Positions 1 to 13,880 of a stretch of 64,000 nucleotides of DNA are shown here, in pieces; positions within the stretch are counted from its first letter, which is position 1, and every line of letters starts with the position of its first letter. The notes beneath the pieces are model-generated. The model worked only from the letters and a program-made list of their open reading frames with translations. It had not been told where the DNA came from and did no database searches. The stretch is from Chrysoperla carnea. Its lineage: Eukaryota > Arthropoda > Insecta > Neuroptera > Chrysopidae. Location: NCBI RefSeq assembly GCF_905475395.1, contig NC_058340.1, positions 72,890,181-72,954,180 of the forward strand, read 5' to 3'. A program made the translations under genes and the position numbers.

Positions 1-446
1 CAAAACATGCCCCTACCGACTGCGGCAATTATTTGTTCATATTTTTAAAAAATCATTACTCAACAAAACATTGAACCGATATGAGACATTTTCAATAATA
101 AATTTTCAGCATAAATTCTTGGCTATATACAAAACTAAATAAAAATTTTCATTAAGAAAGTAAACCGTTAAATAAATCAAATTTTTATTTTATTTTTCCA
201 TCAACGAATAATTATTTATAATTCCTATGATAACAATAAAACAAGACAATTTTCCAATTAATTTACAGGAGGGAATTTCTCCGATAATCCATACATCCAA
301 TATTTAACACGTAAGTTAATATAACAGAAACAACAAACTGTTAAACAACAAAATAAAATCAAAAAGTGATTTCTCTCAGGATAAAAATTATTTTCCATTT
401 TTTCCTCTATAGAATTTTTATACTAATTTCAATATTTTATTTTCAG

Positions 447-3400
447 ATCCACCCGAAATCATTTTACGACCACGTAATCAACAAGTACGTGTTGGAGGGA
501 TTGCTGCGTTTTATTGTACGGCACGTGGTGATCCTCAACCTCAAATTCAATGGCGAAAAAATGGTAAACGATTATCAGGTAAGAAAAAATACTTCTTTTA
601 AATGTCGCATAATGTGCTGCAATTCGAAAACATTTGTTTCATATATTTATTTTATTAAGAAAAAATATCATATCAAAATTAAATTAAAAGCCTTCCAGAA
701 ATTCATATATATAGGGTGATTTGAAAAATATTATATCTTTATTGCTAGTGCTAGAGATAAGTAGATATTATTAACACTTTTAATGCTTGAACAAGCCCCA
801 ACTTTCTAATCGCATAAGGCTCGAATTTCAGATTGAAAAATATTGTATACTGTTCAGAAATTAGGTCATTTAATAGAAGATACTTAGCAGGAACTTAGTA
901 GATACAGAAAAAAATCGCCGAATAACAACGGGCAAAGAGACTAGAAGAAGGAAAAAAATTTGTAGTTTTCTATTGATCTCTACTCGAGATCAAACGTCAA
1001 AATAAATGTTATTTTATTTTTTGCTTCAAGACGCATTACAGTTCTTAGAATTATTTTTCCATTTTGTTGATTAGCATTTTGGTTTTCCAAGATCGTTTAC
1101 GTTCTTTTCTGTTACAATAGACTTAAAAAAAATTCTGAAATTATATAATCAACCGTAATAAAGAAAAAATTTAATAAACTTGACAAGACCACAAGACAAT
1201 ATTTGATTCGTAATATTCTGAATTTTAACATAATTTGTGATGCCCTAGTCGTGTGAATATAAGTAACTATACATGAATCACCTTATATCTATGAAAAATA
1301 TATCTATAATTGAATTTAATATAAAAACGATATTTTTTTCATATTAAATAACAGTAACACAATCAAGATACTTAGTACAAGAATTTGGACAAGATGGTGC
1401 ACTATTACGTATTGAACCGGTACGTGCGATACGAGATGAGGCCACATACGAGTGTGTTGCAGAGAATGGTGTGGCCGATGCTGTTAGTGCTGAAGCTGTG
1501 CTAACAATATTTGAAAGTAAGTAGTTTTGTCAGTAGAATAATGTTGGAACTATAGACATATTAAAAATGGACTACCTTCTCATCTAGTCCTGGAAATGAT
1601 TACGAGAGAAACTGCTTGTGTTAACGTCTTCATTAACTATCTCATGAAGCCCCTAAATTTTTCAATAATCGTATCGTACAAAAATCGTAGCAAACCTTCC
1701 TGTTAATATTGGAGCTCAATTTTTAATGTGTAACTTGTAAACCATTGTTATACGGATTTGGGATTTCGTCAAAGGGCATACAAATTTTCTTTTTCATGTT
1801 TCCAGGCTCCATGTTTTAAACCAAAAATAATAATTACAATGTTTTTATTTCATCTTAGTCCATTTTATATGTCCATAGTTTCGAACGAACCATATCACAT
1901 CGTTATATAAAGCATATTATATTATGACTGTGTTCTATATTTCTCTTCTATAGTTTTTCGGGGGAAAATTGATTTTCTATTCTATAAAATCATTTTCTCT
2001 ATCATGATAATGATGAAATCACTTGATTCAATTGTAGTTTAAAATCATATTTGAAAAATCCCTCTGGATATTAAATATGTACGGGAATATATACGAAACA
2101 TAAATAACGGGTGTACTTACAAAACTTAAAAATTTAATTTACTTGGGTCATTTTATAAAAATTTAATTCTTTTATATATTTTTAAGAAAACTATAAGAAA
2201 TACAGACAATTTTAGATAAATGAAAGTGGAATTGATTCATTTTTCTTCGTGTATATTGTAAAATAAGTAGGAATTTTTTTTCGTTTTGCACAATGAGTAT
2301 CATTTTATCCTAATTATAAGAATGTAAACCTACCGGCTGCGCCACTTATTTATTCAATTTCCGAATTTACTGTTAAAAAAAAGACTTTTTTAAACACAAA
2401 GATGTAAAAAATCAAAGGAGGTAATATTATTAAACGATAATTCAAGTTTCCCACAAAATATAGTAACTAAAAAAGTGTTTCAACTAGCAAGCGTAATAAA
2501 AAAATATTAAAATATTTTTAAAATTTTTTATTATTAAATATACTGTGTTACTGCCGACTGACAATTTAAAAGTATAAAATAGCAATATAAAATCATCGAG
2601 GTATAGATCAATGATTGAGGGATACTATTTTTAGTGTTAGTCGAATATGTGGGGATGAAATTACATTATCATATAGATAATATATTTGTGGAATTATCTA
2701 GTATATTTCCTAGAAATCATATAGAATATATAATACAATAAAAGTCAATCAACTGTAAAAAATAGATTACAAAAATGTATATACGTTTTTTATTTTTTTA
2801 TTTTTACTTTTACTTTTTACTGAAAAAAACCGATAGTCATATTCCTGTGACCGTATTCGTTCTTTTTCTTTCACTGTCATATATATAAAGGTATGCAGAC
2901 AGAGAAAAACAAATATAGGTACATCGATTTTTAATAAATATCATAATTGTAATTTTGATTGGATAGACATGCTGATCGCTCCATGATATTGTGTTTAAAT
3001 ACCTACTCAAAACTATTAATTCTTTAATATGGCTTTGCTGTTATGAAGCTTTAGAGGTTTTAGAGATTTATGTTTTTAAGATCCCACAATACTAAAATTC
3101 AAAATCATGACTGGCCAGTTAACCTCTCAAGCGCCATTCTAAAAGCTTATATTTTTTAAATATTTCATTTTGAAACGAATCTGGGAAGTATCTCGAAAAA
3201 TTTTAATTTTATCGACAAATGTGGGTAATGACTGTGTATTTGGGACCTATTTACCTTGTCCATAATCTATAATCACAAAAACTGGATTTTGTAATGGACG
3301 GGCAAGTTTCTAAGATATTTACTGAAAACACTGGGTTACTACCTCTCCTCGTATGCGATTTTAATCGATATTTCAGGAACTACTCGCCAAATCATACCGG

Positions 3401-6400
3401 TTTTTGTATTTTCAACAAAATTTCCTTTTGAACCGTCGTCTTCTTTGAGTTTTTACATCGAAATTTACCCCACATTCTGTACAATTGTAAATTGATAGGT
3501 AGATAAAATTGGATAGGACAGTCTGAACAACTAACTGCATGAGTGTATAACAGTATAATATTATATAACATTGGGATAAGATAAGGTTTGATGAAGTAAA
3601 ATAGAGTAAAGCAATGTAATATCAACCTCCACCTATGATAAAAGGGCTGGCAACGTCATGACTAAACGTGATTTCAAGGTAACTGGATCTGGGATATTTC
3701 TTTTCTTATTGAAAATAGATAAGGGGTTCATATCCGTCAACACTATGACTGACTATCTTTTTTTATAGAACAGTGAAAAGTATAAACGAACGAAAAAAAG
3801 TATAAAACTGTTTTTAACAGTATGGTTGGAAACCCTACCGTCAATGTGTTATAAACATGTGCTTTTAGTCGAAAAAATTTTTGCTATAATACTTGCAAGA
3901 TATTGTGTAATGTTTTTTTTACCATAAATAATAAAGTTTCTCCAATAAAAAAAACCAAAATCAATTTTTGGTCTAAAAAAACTGGAAAGGCCCCTTAAAC
4001 AATAGTCAAAAATATACTCTTGAAAACGTTGCCAGCTCTCATACCAATATATACAACTATCTACCTATCAAATTGGGGTGTTAGGGGTGTTACCTAGGTA
4101 GTTTAATATTTATACCTATCTTACCACCTATGTATATATCTATTTATTTTTATATATACGTGTATAGTTTTGTATTGGAGAATGTTAGTAAGGAAAAAAG
4201 GCTCTAAGGTAGGAAGAAAATGAATTGGATTCTTAAGGGTTGAAAAAGTATCTATAAAATTTATAATCATTATCCTTAAAATCCAGAAGATGGACATTCA
4301 ATTTGATCGAAATTACCTTTACTATACGTATTTTAAATGGATGATTTTTATTAAATATCAAATTCTATATATTTCTACTATTTTTTACGATATATTTTTA
4401 TATTAAATCATTTTTCGTACCGTAACGAAACTTTCTAAATTTGGAATTCGTAAGAACAATAATTCCACAGTTATTACCACATTTAATCATGTGGGGTAAA
4501 GGACTACATAAATGTTGACTAGAATTAAAAAATGAAACTCTAGTGAAAACTCTTTAAACCAGTTACCAGCATAAAAAACGTGTCGGAAGGCTGACCTGGA
4601 CGCAACTCACATCAATTGTTAGAAAGAAATTAAAAAAAAAACTTTTACAACCTACTTCGAAAACTCTCAATCACGTTTATTTCGAAAAATAAAAATTTAA
4701 CATTTGTTTTTTTCTACTACTTGTGGTACAAAAGATAGATGCTCCAAGTACAATCGTAAGCGTTTCTATGAACAAAATCGTTCGGGATTACATGTACATC
4801 ACGGTTATTGCACATATATGATATTATAATAGGCTCCATAGCTTAAGTGTGTCCCTCGTGGGCAGCCAATATAACCTAACCTAAAGTGTGTCTCACACTC
4901 TCACCCCAGGAATGTTACTCCAACCTAACTTACTCTAGGGCGAAAGACTATAATAATAAATACATCAGGAGAGGATTTCCCATTTGGCATTCAATTAACC
5001 TTAATATATACAACAAAAATCGTATTTGTTTCGAATAATAGTTTGAAAATTTTTAAAATGAGGAAATCAAACCGTTGCATAGCATGAATATGATAAAGAT
5101 CTTTTTGTGTAATCTAAACCGGATTGAAATTACCTTGCGTATAAAAAAAAATCTCCTAGAAATATGCAAATATTCGAGGAAATTTTGATTATACGTAGAA
5201 AACAGCATGCATGTTTGAAAAAATATATATGTTTAACATCAATAAAAACACAGATATAGACTTTGTGGTTTTTGTGTTTTTTTCAAACTAAAAGGAATAA
5301 TAAAAAACAATGTTTCTTGTACACAATTTTATAGATTAAGTATATTATGTTTAATTATCAAAGGCATGCAAATAATTGACCTTCAAACATGAACACCATA
5401 GACCACACACACACACACAGGTCAGAACGCCAATCTTAATTCTTACACCCACTTGTGTGTAGACCTCGATTCTAGTTATTGGTAGAAGTTTACGTGACAC
5501 ATTATATTTGTTTGTTTAAATTAGTTGATCAATATTTTCACAACTATATAAAAAAAAATTCAATTTATTTGTTTACTTGTTAATAGTTTAAAAGACTCTA
5601 CTAGTACTAATTTACTATTTTAGTTCATTGAAAATTGGAAATTATTCTAATAATTAATTTTCCTAGCAGAAATTAGGTTTATTTACTAACTAACCCGAGT
5701 TAATTAACTCAACCGCTCTCAGATGCAAGGCGTAATTAATACCTACCGAAGTTGAATAAGGAAAGAAATATCCGAAAATATAGGAGAAAGAAAAGAATAA
5801 TATCCACATTATTGTTATTTACCCCCCCCCCTCCATCCTAGATTCGATACAATAAAAATAAAACACTTCTAGATGAATTCATTGAAAACTTTGCTATACT
5901 TTAATGTTTAAAACAAAGGTATAATAATTGTTCCACGCAAAATCAACACAACTAATGTGTTTAACTATAATTCAAAGACATTTATATACACTGCGTTGTT
6001 CTATTTACAATCCACAAAGTCTGTCCGTAGAGGACTGTCTTGTTATTTTACCCATAACTACACTTTTACATTTAAGCTGTTTCTATGGAAACCATGTTCT
6101 GTTTTTGTTATTCCCATAGTTACCTTAGATGTCTGACTTAATCGTCCTTCTTTTCGAAACGTCTTTCACAGCTACCCAAGAAAAAGTAGGGGAACTCATA
6201 CATAAGTACCAAGAATTACCAGCAGTTTGTTTGTTAATTTGCAGCTTAGTACTCAAACCAGAAAAGGCAGCGGAAATACATATTTAGGAAATAATTGAAT
6301 GAAATTTGATTTAGAAATTAGAATGCGAAAAATGTTCTAAAATGAAGGATTAAGGTAGTGGAACAAAGCTTTATACCGATCGATTGGATGCCATTCTTCA

Positions 6401-9400
6401 AATTTACGGCATCGTTCTAGCTCGAAAATTACAACATAAAGATAGAAAACATCCTTTAGATGGAAGAATATACCTTATGTATGACTATGTATGAAGGAAA
6501 ATTTAGTAATACTATCAACCTAGAAAATGAAAAAAGGAAATGAAAAAAATATAAAATAAGAAAGAGTGTATATTTAGTAACCAACGAACCAATTTATATA
6601 AATGTACAGACAGTTCGAAATATCCTATAAATTTGAAATTCTAGGAAAAGTGGACAGAAAATAAAAATCTTTAGGTATTACACTAAAAAGTAGAGGGGTT
6701 CTCTAATCGTTCATTAAATTAGCTGATTTGACAGATATCGAACAGCTCACGCTTTTTACATTACGATTAAAATTAGTAACCACTTTTTAAGGCATGTTTT
6801 TGTAGTTTTTATACCCTGTATCTAGCTGAAGCTCTTATTCTTATTTTCAAATTTTCGACCGTCTGAATGTCAGCACGATAACTCAAGACCGAAAAGAAAT
6901 ATCAAGCTGTAATTTTTATACCGTGCTCAGGACAAAAAAAAGTGAGTTTGAGTTCATAAATGAGCAACATAGCTCAATTGAGTCTTGAGTCTTGAGTCTC
7001 TAAGACCCATCTTGTAAACCGTAAGATATATAGAATAAAAGTTTAAATGTAAAAAAAGGTTTCTTGTAAAACAATAAACAAATTTTGTTTGAAACACTAT
7101 TTTTACAGGGTATTTCAACAATTAACTCAGTCATTTATCTATTTTCACTTGTTTAAATTGTAATTGATTTTCTACAATTTCAAGTTTCTTGTTTCAATAC
7201 ATTGCTAAATCCATCGTTTTTTATTTCTAAATATTTTTTTATGCATTCTATATAAATAATCGATGTAGAAAGTCTAAAAAAAAAAGATAAAAATAAAATC
7301 CAGAAATAAGACCGTAAACTTTCCCCCAAACATATACACACATACATAATTTACAAGAAAATAGCAAAAAAAAGAAAATGTATATTTATATTTATAAGAA
7401 CAGAGAATTTTTGTACAAACGATCAAACTTTTATTATTAGATTTATAAATCAATCTTTATAATAATAATATTGTATTACATTTGGATGGATCATACAGAT
7501 AAGATAAGCTTCTATACAAGATGATTTCTTCTAAAATTTCCACCATAATATTTCGAAAACGGAAATGAAAAACTAAAATGCGGAAACGCATACCAGCTCA
7601 TAATTTTTTCGGCCTATTTATGATCTTTCCATTTTTGTCAAAATAATTTGGTACAAAATCCCAATTGGCCTCAAAAATCATATGATTTGATTATTTTTTT
7701 ATTATTTTCGCGAAAAGTGTATGAAAATTGGACATCCAAATTGTGTCATCCACGATATTAAACATATTTTTCTTTGTTTTATTATAGTTTTGAATCTCGA
7801 AAAAAACACCCCTTACTTACATTTATATATTTTACGTTAAAGTCTACTTTCTAAAGCAGTATGGTAACCCTCTTATAAATGTCACTACCACTTTCAATAA
7901 CTATTCATTCTTGTTTTATAATATTATATACTAGCCCGACCCAAGCAGAATTCCGTAGTGTGGCACCCGTGACTAAAAACAGTGATCAACAGTAATTTAC
8001 TGTATTTTTATTTTTAATATAATTTCGCTACCCTATTTTTTTTCTTAAGCGATACATTTTTAGACTGTTGAGTTTAAATCATGGAATTTGATAAAGGAAT
8101 AAGGAAAATACCGCGTGGAAAAACCCGGCTGGAGAAATGATACATAAGAAGTAGATAAATACGAACGCGTTTCTTGTCTTCTATTCCACTTTTAAATATT
8201 TATTCATATTTAAATATCACACTGTTCGTACAAAGTATCATTGGGTCTAGGACCAAACGTTGTATTTGACAGTTATTTCAAAATATAAACTATAAAGAAT
8301 CTCTACGAAAATTTTCTTAGCCGAGGACTTTTCTTCCAAAGATCTGACACAATGATACAAAAAAACTTTTAACAAAAAGAAAACCGACTTCAAAAGAAAA
8401 ACTTTTCCAAAATAAATTAAAATGCACTAAAGAGTAAAAAAATAACGACAATATAATGTAGTTAAAATTATTGTTATTTTTGGAGTCGGTGTCAGCCAAG
8501 CTAATGTAGAAAACTGTTCTGTCAGAGTTGTTTCCTTGGCTGACACCGACTCCAAAAATAACAATAATTTTAACTACATTATATTGTCGTTATTTTTTTA
8601 CTTTTTAGTGCATTTTAATTTATTTTGGAAAAGTTTTTCTTTTGAAGTCGGTTTTCTTTTTGTTAAAAGTTTTTTTTATTTTGTGATTTTTAGTGAATCT
8701 GAAGTACACTAACTAATTTGTCACTAAAAAAGAATCATCGAAGTGATATTGAGTTATTCGTCCTCTTGTCGTGCATACTTAATGCAAATTTAAGACTTTT
8801 ATGGTTTTCTCATGGATGTGGGACCAAACGGGAAGCATCAGCTTTCAAACAGATGAAGAATCATCAAAATCGGTTCACCCAGTCAAAAGTTCTGAGGTAA
8901 CAAACATTTAAAAAAAAAAAAAATACAGTCGAATTGATAACCTCCTCCGTTTTTGTTTGAAGTCGGTTAACAAAATAGTCGTTGTCCGGGATAAATTCAT
9001 AACTACACCAATACTTATTATATTATTATTATTATGAAATTTTTCCAAGAGAAAAGAGTTGATATACAACACCTTGACAACAGCCTTTCAAATTTTCATC
9101 GGTTCTGATATGCCTGACAAATACTACGAATGGCTTTAAACTTTTGATATGAATAAACTATTAAACTGAGAATATAAAAATAGGTTTTAGAATTTATTTT
9201 GCTTGCAACTCTATAGTTCACAATTTGATTTGTGATATATTTGACGTAGAGTTAGTTCCATGATACTTCATATCTTTTTGAGAAAACACAGACAGTAAAA
9301 GGTGTTTTATTTAAAATGTTCAATATTTAATGAAAACTGTTCTATTTCCAAACAAAACGAAAAAAATGGCTTATTCCAAGTATTTCCCAGATCTTCCACC

Positions 9401-12400
9401 AATTTTAATTTAACATTTTAATAAAATGTTAAATTTTTAAAAATATTATTATATCATTTTTTTTTTTAAATATAGAATTTTTTCGTAGAAAATCTCCGTA
9501 AAAAAATTATTTTAATGTTAAAATAAAATAGTGCTTAGAGATTTTTTTCTATCCCCGTAAAACCAAAAACATTTCTATTCGGGGAAAAATATTTCTCTCA
9601 CAAAATTATTTATTTATAAAAGCAAAATACCATGAAATATATAATAACAAATACCGACTTACATATACATGTGTAAAAAAAAATAATGTAAATTTTTTAT
9701 AAACAAATATAATATTAACTAGGGTCCAGTTAACTAATGGACTAGTTTGTTATGTTTATATATGTATATTGAATGGTACAGAAAATGAAACATAAATAGA
9801 TTTAACACAAGGTGTTAATTAAAGTTTATAGTGAAGTTTCAATCATACTTTACCGTGTAAATTTTTGGGAACAAATTTTTCAAAAATGTTATCATGTGTT
9901 GACAGTCTTACGAGAAAGTAAGACCCTACCAACTTTTCTTGAATTATACTACCAGTTATCGATTAGATGTATACAAGGTAATTTTGACCCACAAAGTACA
10001 AAAAACGAGTGCATTTGATGACTGGTCTAATAGTTTTTGAGATAAGGACTAAAATCGAACCAAACATTGCGATATCTCAGAAACTCTGTATTGTAACTTA
10101 TTAAAGGTGAAATAGTTTTTAAAATCGGTTAAGTAGTTAATTCAAAAATGACAAATTTTCATACAAACTATTATCCCCTTTTTACCACCAAAATTACAGA
10201 GTTTCATATAAACTTTCATCCGCAATATGACGCTCTTAAAGAATGAATTTTTATAAAAAAAAAAAAAAGTAAAATAAACTTTTGTCTCAAACCATGAGCT
10301 CGTATAATCAAGTTTTATATTTCTACTTCAAAAATGCCATAATTCAAGACCCAGTGGTTTCAGCTGTGCGTTGATCGATTAGTCAGCTTCCATTCTTATA
10401 TATATATCGATGAACATGTTTTAGATTTTTGACTTGCTCTGATCTTATTACATTAACAAGCAATATATTTCGCTGTTTCATTCTCGTTACCAAACAGTGT
10501 ATAAAATATATACTAAATATAAATACATTATATGTTTGTTGGTGTTTTGTGAATTTTTTTTTATATATTGTATAAAATAGGTATAATATATATTATTTAT
10601 ATGTTGTTTTATATATAATAATATATAATATAATATATATTTTATATACTAGTGACTCGGTGATTGTGGTTAACCATATTATATACACATTATATATATA
10701 TAATATATATATGTATATAAACCATACATTTATTTTACTTTAAGATTATTGAAATTAATGGGATATAATTCATTTATATTATCTAAATATATTTATTTAT
10801 ACCGGATGTGTGTTCAAAATATTGTGTATCTTGGCTCTGGGGACTCATCAATTTGATTGTTCTCATCAAAATTTCATTAAAACAAAAAACCCGGAAAATA
10901 ATTGGGAAAATTTAGGAAATTTTTTTTTTGGATTTTGATGACATCATAAAGTTAAAAAATTCGATTATTTTGATAACACGAGTAAATTTGATCCGATTTT
11001 ATTGGAATTTTTTTTGAAACCCACTAATTTTGGGTTATTCTTTTCAGCTGAGATGTCAATTTTTTGCTAGCTATCATTATGTGCTTAATCCTGACACCAG
11101 GACTTAACATTCCTTAAACCTATTTGAGCTATGTAAATTTTAATCACAAATTTGAAAATTTAAGTTAAAAAATTCGATTATTTTGATAACACGAGTAAAT
11201 TTGATCCGATTTTATTGGAATTTTTTTTGAAACCCACTAATTTTGGGTTATTCTTTTCAGCTGAGATGTCAATTTTTTGCTAGCTATCATTATGTGCTTA
11301 ATCCTGACACCAGGACTTAACATTCCTTAAACCTATTTGAGCTATGTTAATTTTAATCACAAATTTGAAGAGTATGACCCAAATTTAGTATGATTACATA
11401 CTTGGTTTTTTCAAATCGCAACCTAAATACTTGCCGCTATGCTGGCGCTATATATTTTCGTTACTCCCTGAGTTTGAGACACCCTTTCCGCCTTTTTTTG
11501 TTCATACAAACCACACATTTAAACACCCTGTCTATAATATATTTAATATTAACCACATAATAAAATACTAAATTATATGATATATTAAACTACATAAAAT
11601 TATGTGGTTAAAGACAATGTGTATTTTTTTGTTGCACACTCACATAAAACAACCATTCAAATTTAATAAACAAAGACAATTTAAAGTTAAACATCCTGTA
11701 TAAATTATAATAAATACAATATTAATAAATAAAACCATCGTATCGTATAATAATATTGTGAAAACATGAATGGTAAAACATTCATTTCATTGCTGCTGAT
11801 TCTAAAACTACACAAAATACTGTCATTATCTCAATATAATAGTTGGTTCTCGGTTCGGTCAGTATGTTATATTATAGAGGCAGCTTTAGCCACTACGGTT
11901 TGATGGCCTATTTATTAGATCAGGTGATATGGGAGCTAGTAATTCAATGAATTTTTGAAGAGAAAACTACTATTGTTAGATGATTTTTGATAGGATAAAA
12001 TCATCATCATCAGCATATTTTTGATAGATATATCTATCACCGATGGTCAGCGTTCGAGCCCGGCATATAGCTCTAATACATTCCTCTTCACAATACCTGA
12101 ATACTATTCAAATAGCTGTTCACCATTATAGATAAATATGGTGGGAGCGCAAATAAATATATGTGCGTTTCTACCATATATTTCATGGGTTTCAATTTTT
12201 TAGTGCGGAGTAATTTTTACCTAAAAAATATATAAATCGGATCTTTTTGACTATTAGTCGTGTAGTTACAAATATATTGCCGGGAATTGTTCACGAGGAT
12301 CGATATTTTGAAGCAATTTCAGTCGATATCTCAGAAACTTGTGCTTCAATTGCAAAATTAACCAGATTACTGTGCTTTTTCAAGAAATCGAAAGTACCAT

Positions 12401-13880
12401 TGTCAGTAAGCAACGAAGCAAACTGAAAATGCTCAAAGTTTCTTACCTAGAATTTACACATCTGCGAAAAAGTGTAATCTACACATCTTGTTCAAATATT
12501 AAGAACAAAGGGAATCGGGAATCATATTGCCTGCAGTTACGATAGGTGGAATCCTCTGAAATCATTTATAAATGCCCAGATCACCTAGTCTAATACATAT
12601 TATGTGTATAAATGAACATGTTATATATTATAAATGAAGTAAAAGTTGAAACAATTCATATTGTGACCAATAAATACTGATAAAAGCTAATTTCACATTG
12701 TTCTATTTCATATATATGAGTACTAAACTAAACTGAAACTCATTGTTGTACATTGGGACCCATAATTTTTATTCATTAAGCATAACAATGTAATTTTTTC
12801 CGGTTCCTAGTTATTTAACGTTAATGGGCCGTAATTTTTTATCGACAGATTTTTAAAAGTTAAAAGCAAACCAAAATTATTAAAAATAGAGCTTCAATTT
12901 CATCATTTACGCGGGAAATGTTTTCATTCTTTTCGATGGACGAATGGTTTTTTAAATTCAATTTTTCTATTTTTTAGATGACAATTTACCGAAAGGTTTT
13001 CCAGTAATTATACAAGCTCCAACTGTACGAGTCGTTGAAATTGGACAAACAGCAGTGTTAACATGTCGTGCAACTGGTAATCCAACGCCACAAATAACAT
13101 GGATACGAAATATGTTGCCAATTGTGCCACCATTTACAAATCAACGTTATACGATCCAAAACAAAAATACATCAGGTAAGGATATTTTTTCCAATTGATT
13201 CAATTCAGAATTCTTTATTAGATCTAGAAGAAATATCAATGCCTTCGTAATACAATGAGTGTGGGCTTCTTCGATAATAACAAATATAGTAATTTATAAA
13301 TAATGTAAACAAATAATACCTACTTCAATTAATCTATCTATTGTGTTCATAAATTACATGTAATCTGTCATCTAGCTTTCCTTGTCTATTGTGAGTGACT
13401 TTTCGCGTCAAACTGTGCGCATACATCATAAAAATTAATTCTCAACATTTTTTCATAATATTTATAATTTCTCTTTTCCAGAATATTTACAAGGTGTCCT
13501 ACAAATCACATCAAGCGAAGAAGATGATCAAGGCAAATATGAATGTGTGGCAGAAAATGTAATCGGTACCGAATACTCGAAATCCACATCACTGTATGTA
13601 AAAGTACGTCGAGTTCCACCACAATTTTCCATTCCACCACCACCAATCAGTGAAGTGATGATTGGTAGTTCGTTACAACTAACATGTGTGGCAGTTGGAT
13701 CACCAATGCCTTTTGTAAAATGGCGAAAGGGTGATACACAGGATATAACACCCGAAGATAAAATTCCAATTGGACGAAATGTATTACAATTGGATAATAT
13801 TATGGAATCGACAAATTATACGTGTATTGCGGCCAGTACGTTGGGTAGTATTGAAGCGTTGGCACAAGTTAAAGTACAAT
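447..13880 (+). CDS. Lar: Lar exons for Ig domains 1-3
   Basis: The four exons 447-578, 1355-1516, 12978-13175 and 13482-13880 encode three C2-type Ig domains. Each shows the paired cysteines and core tryptophan: FYC and YEC in Ig1, LTC and YEC in Ig2, LTC and YTC in Ig3. Ig1 is split between the first two exons. It carries the basic WRKNGKR stretch where LAR-family Ig1 loops bind heparan sulphate. All junctions inside this part are phase 1, the usual arrangement for Ig modules. Intron 1517-12977 is about 11.5 kb and splits the end of Ig1 from Ig2, so it is a plausible place for regulatory sequence. Confidence 0.94.

Larger units (their letters stand above)
1517..12977 (+). other. Large Lar intron, repeat-rich, no gene
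   Basis: This intron of about 11.5 kb has no credible coding exon; its open frames are short, AT-rich and unlike known proteins. Contents seen: a possible MITE (3634-4042), a non-LTR 3'-end relic (4740-4935), an AC microsatellite (5406-5420), a HINE-like copy (6809-7154), a long palindrome joined to a dispersed repeat (8360-8975), another dispersed repeat (10030-10410), a TA-rich block (about 10595-10725) and a 213-bp tandem duplication (10949-11369). Positions 13-40 at the window start and 2330-2356 inside the intron share a diverged motif (CTACCG, CTGCG, TTATTTRTTCA). Confidence 0.6.

Noticed and set aside
4868-4930. CCTAA words as an internal telomeric array
   Set aside because: Only two units at each place, and the flanks match the end of a non-LTR family found at 21873 and 43985.
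5928-6119. 63-residue plus-strand frame with histidines and cysteines
   Set aside because: Looked briefly like a zinc-binding peptide, but no regular motif, no start context and no splice partner.
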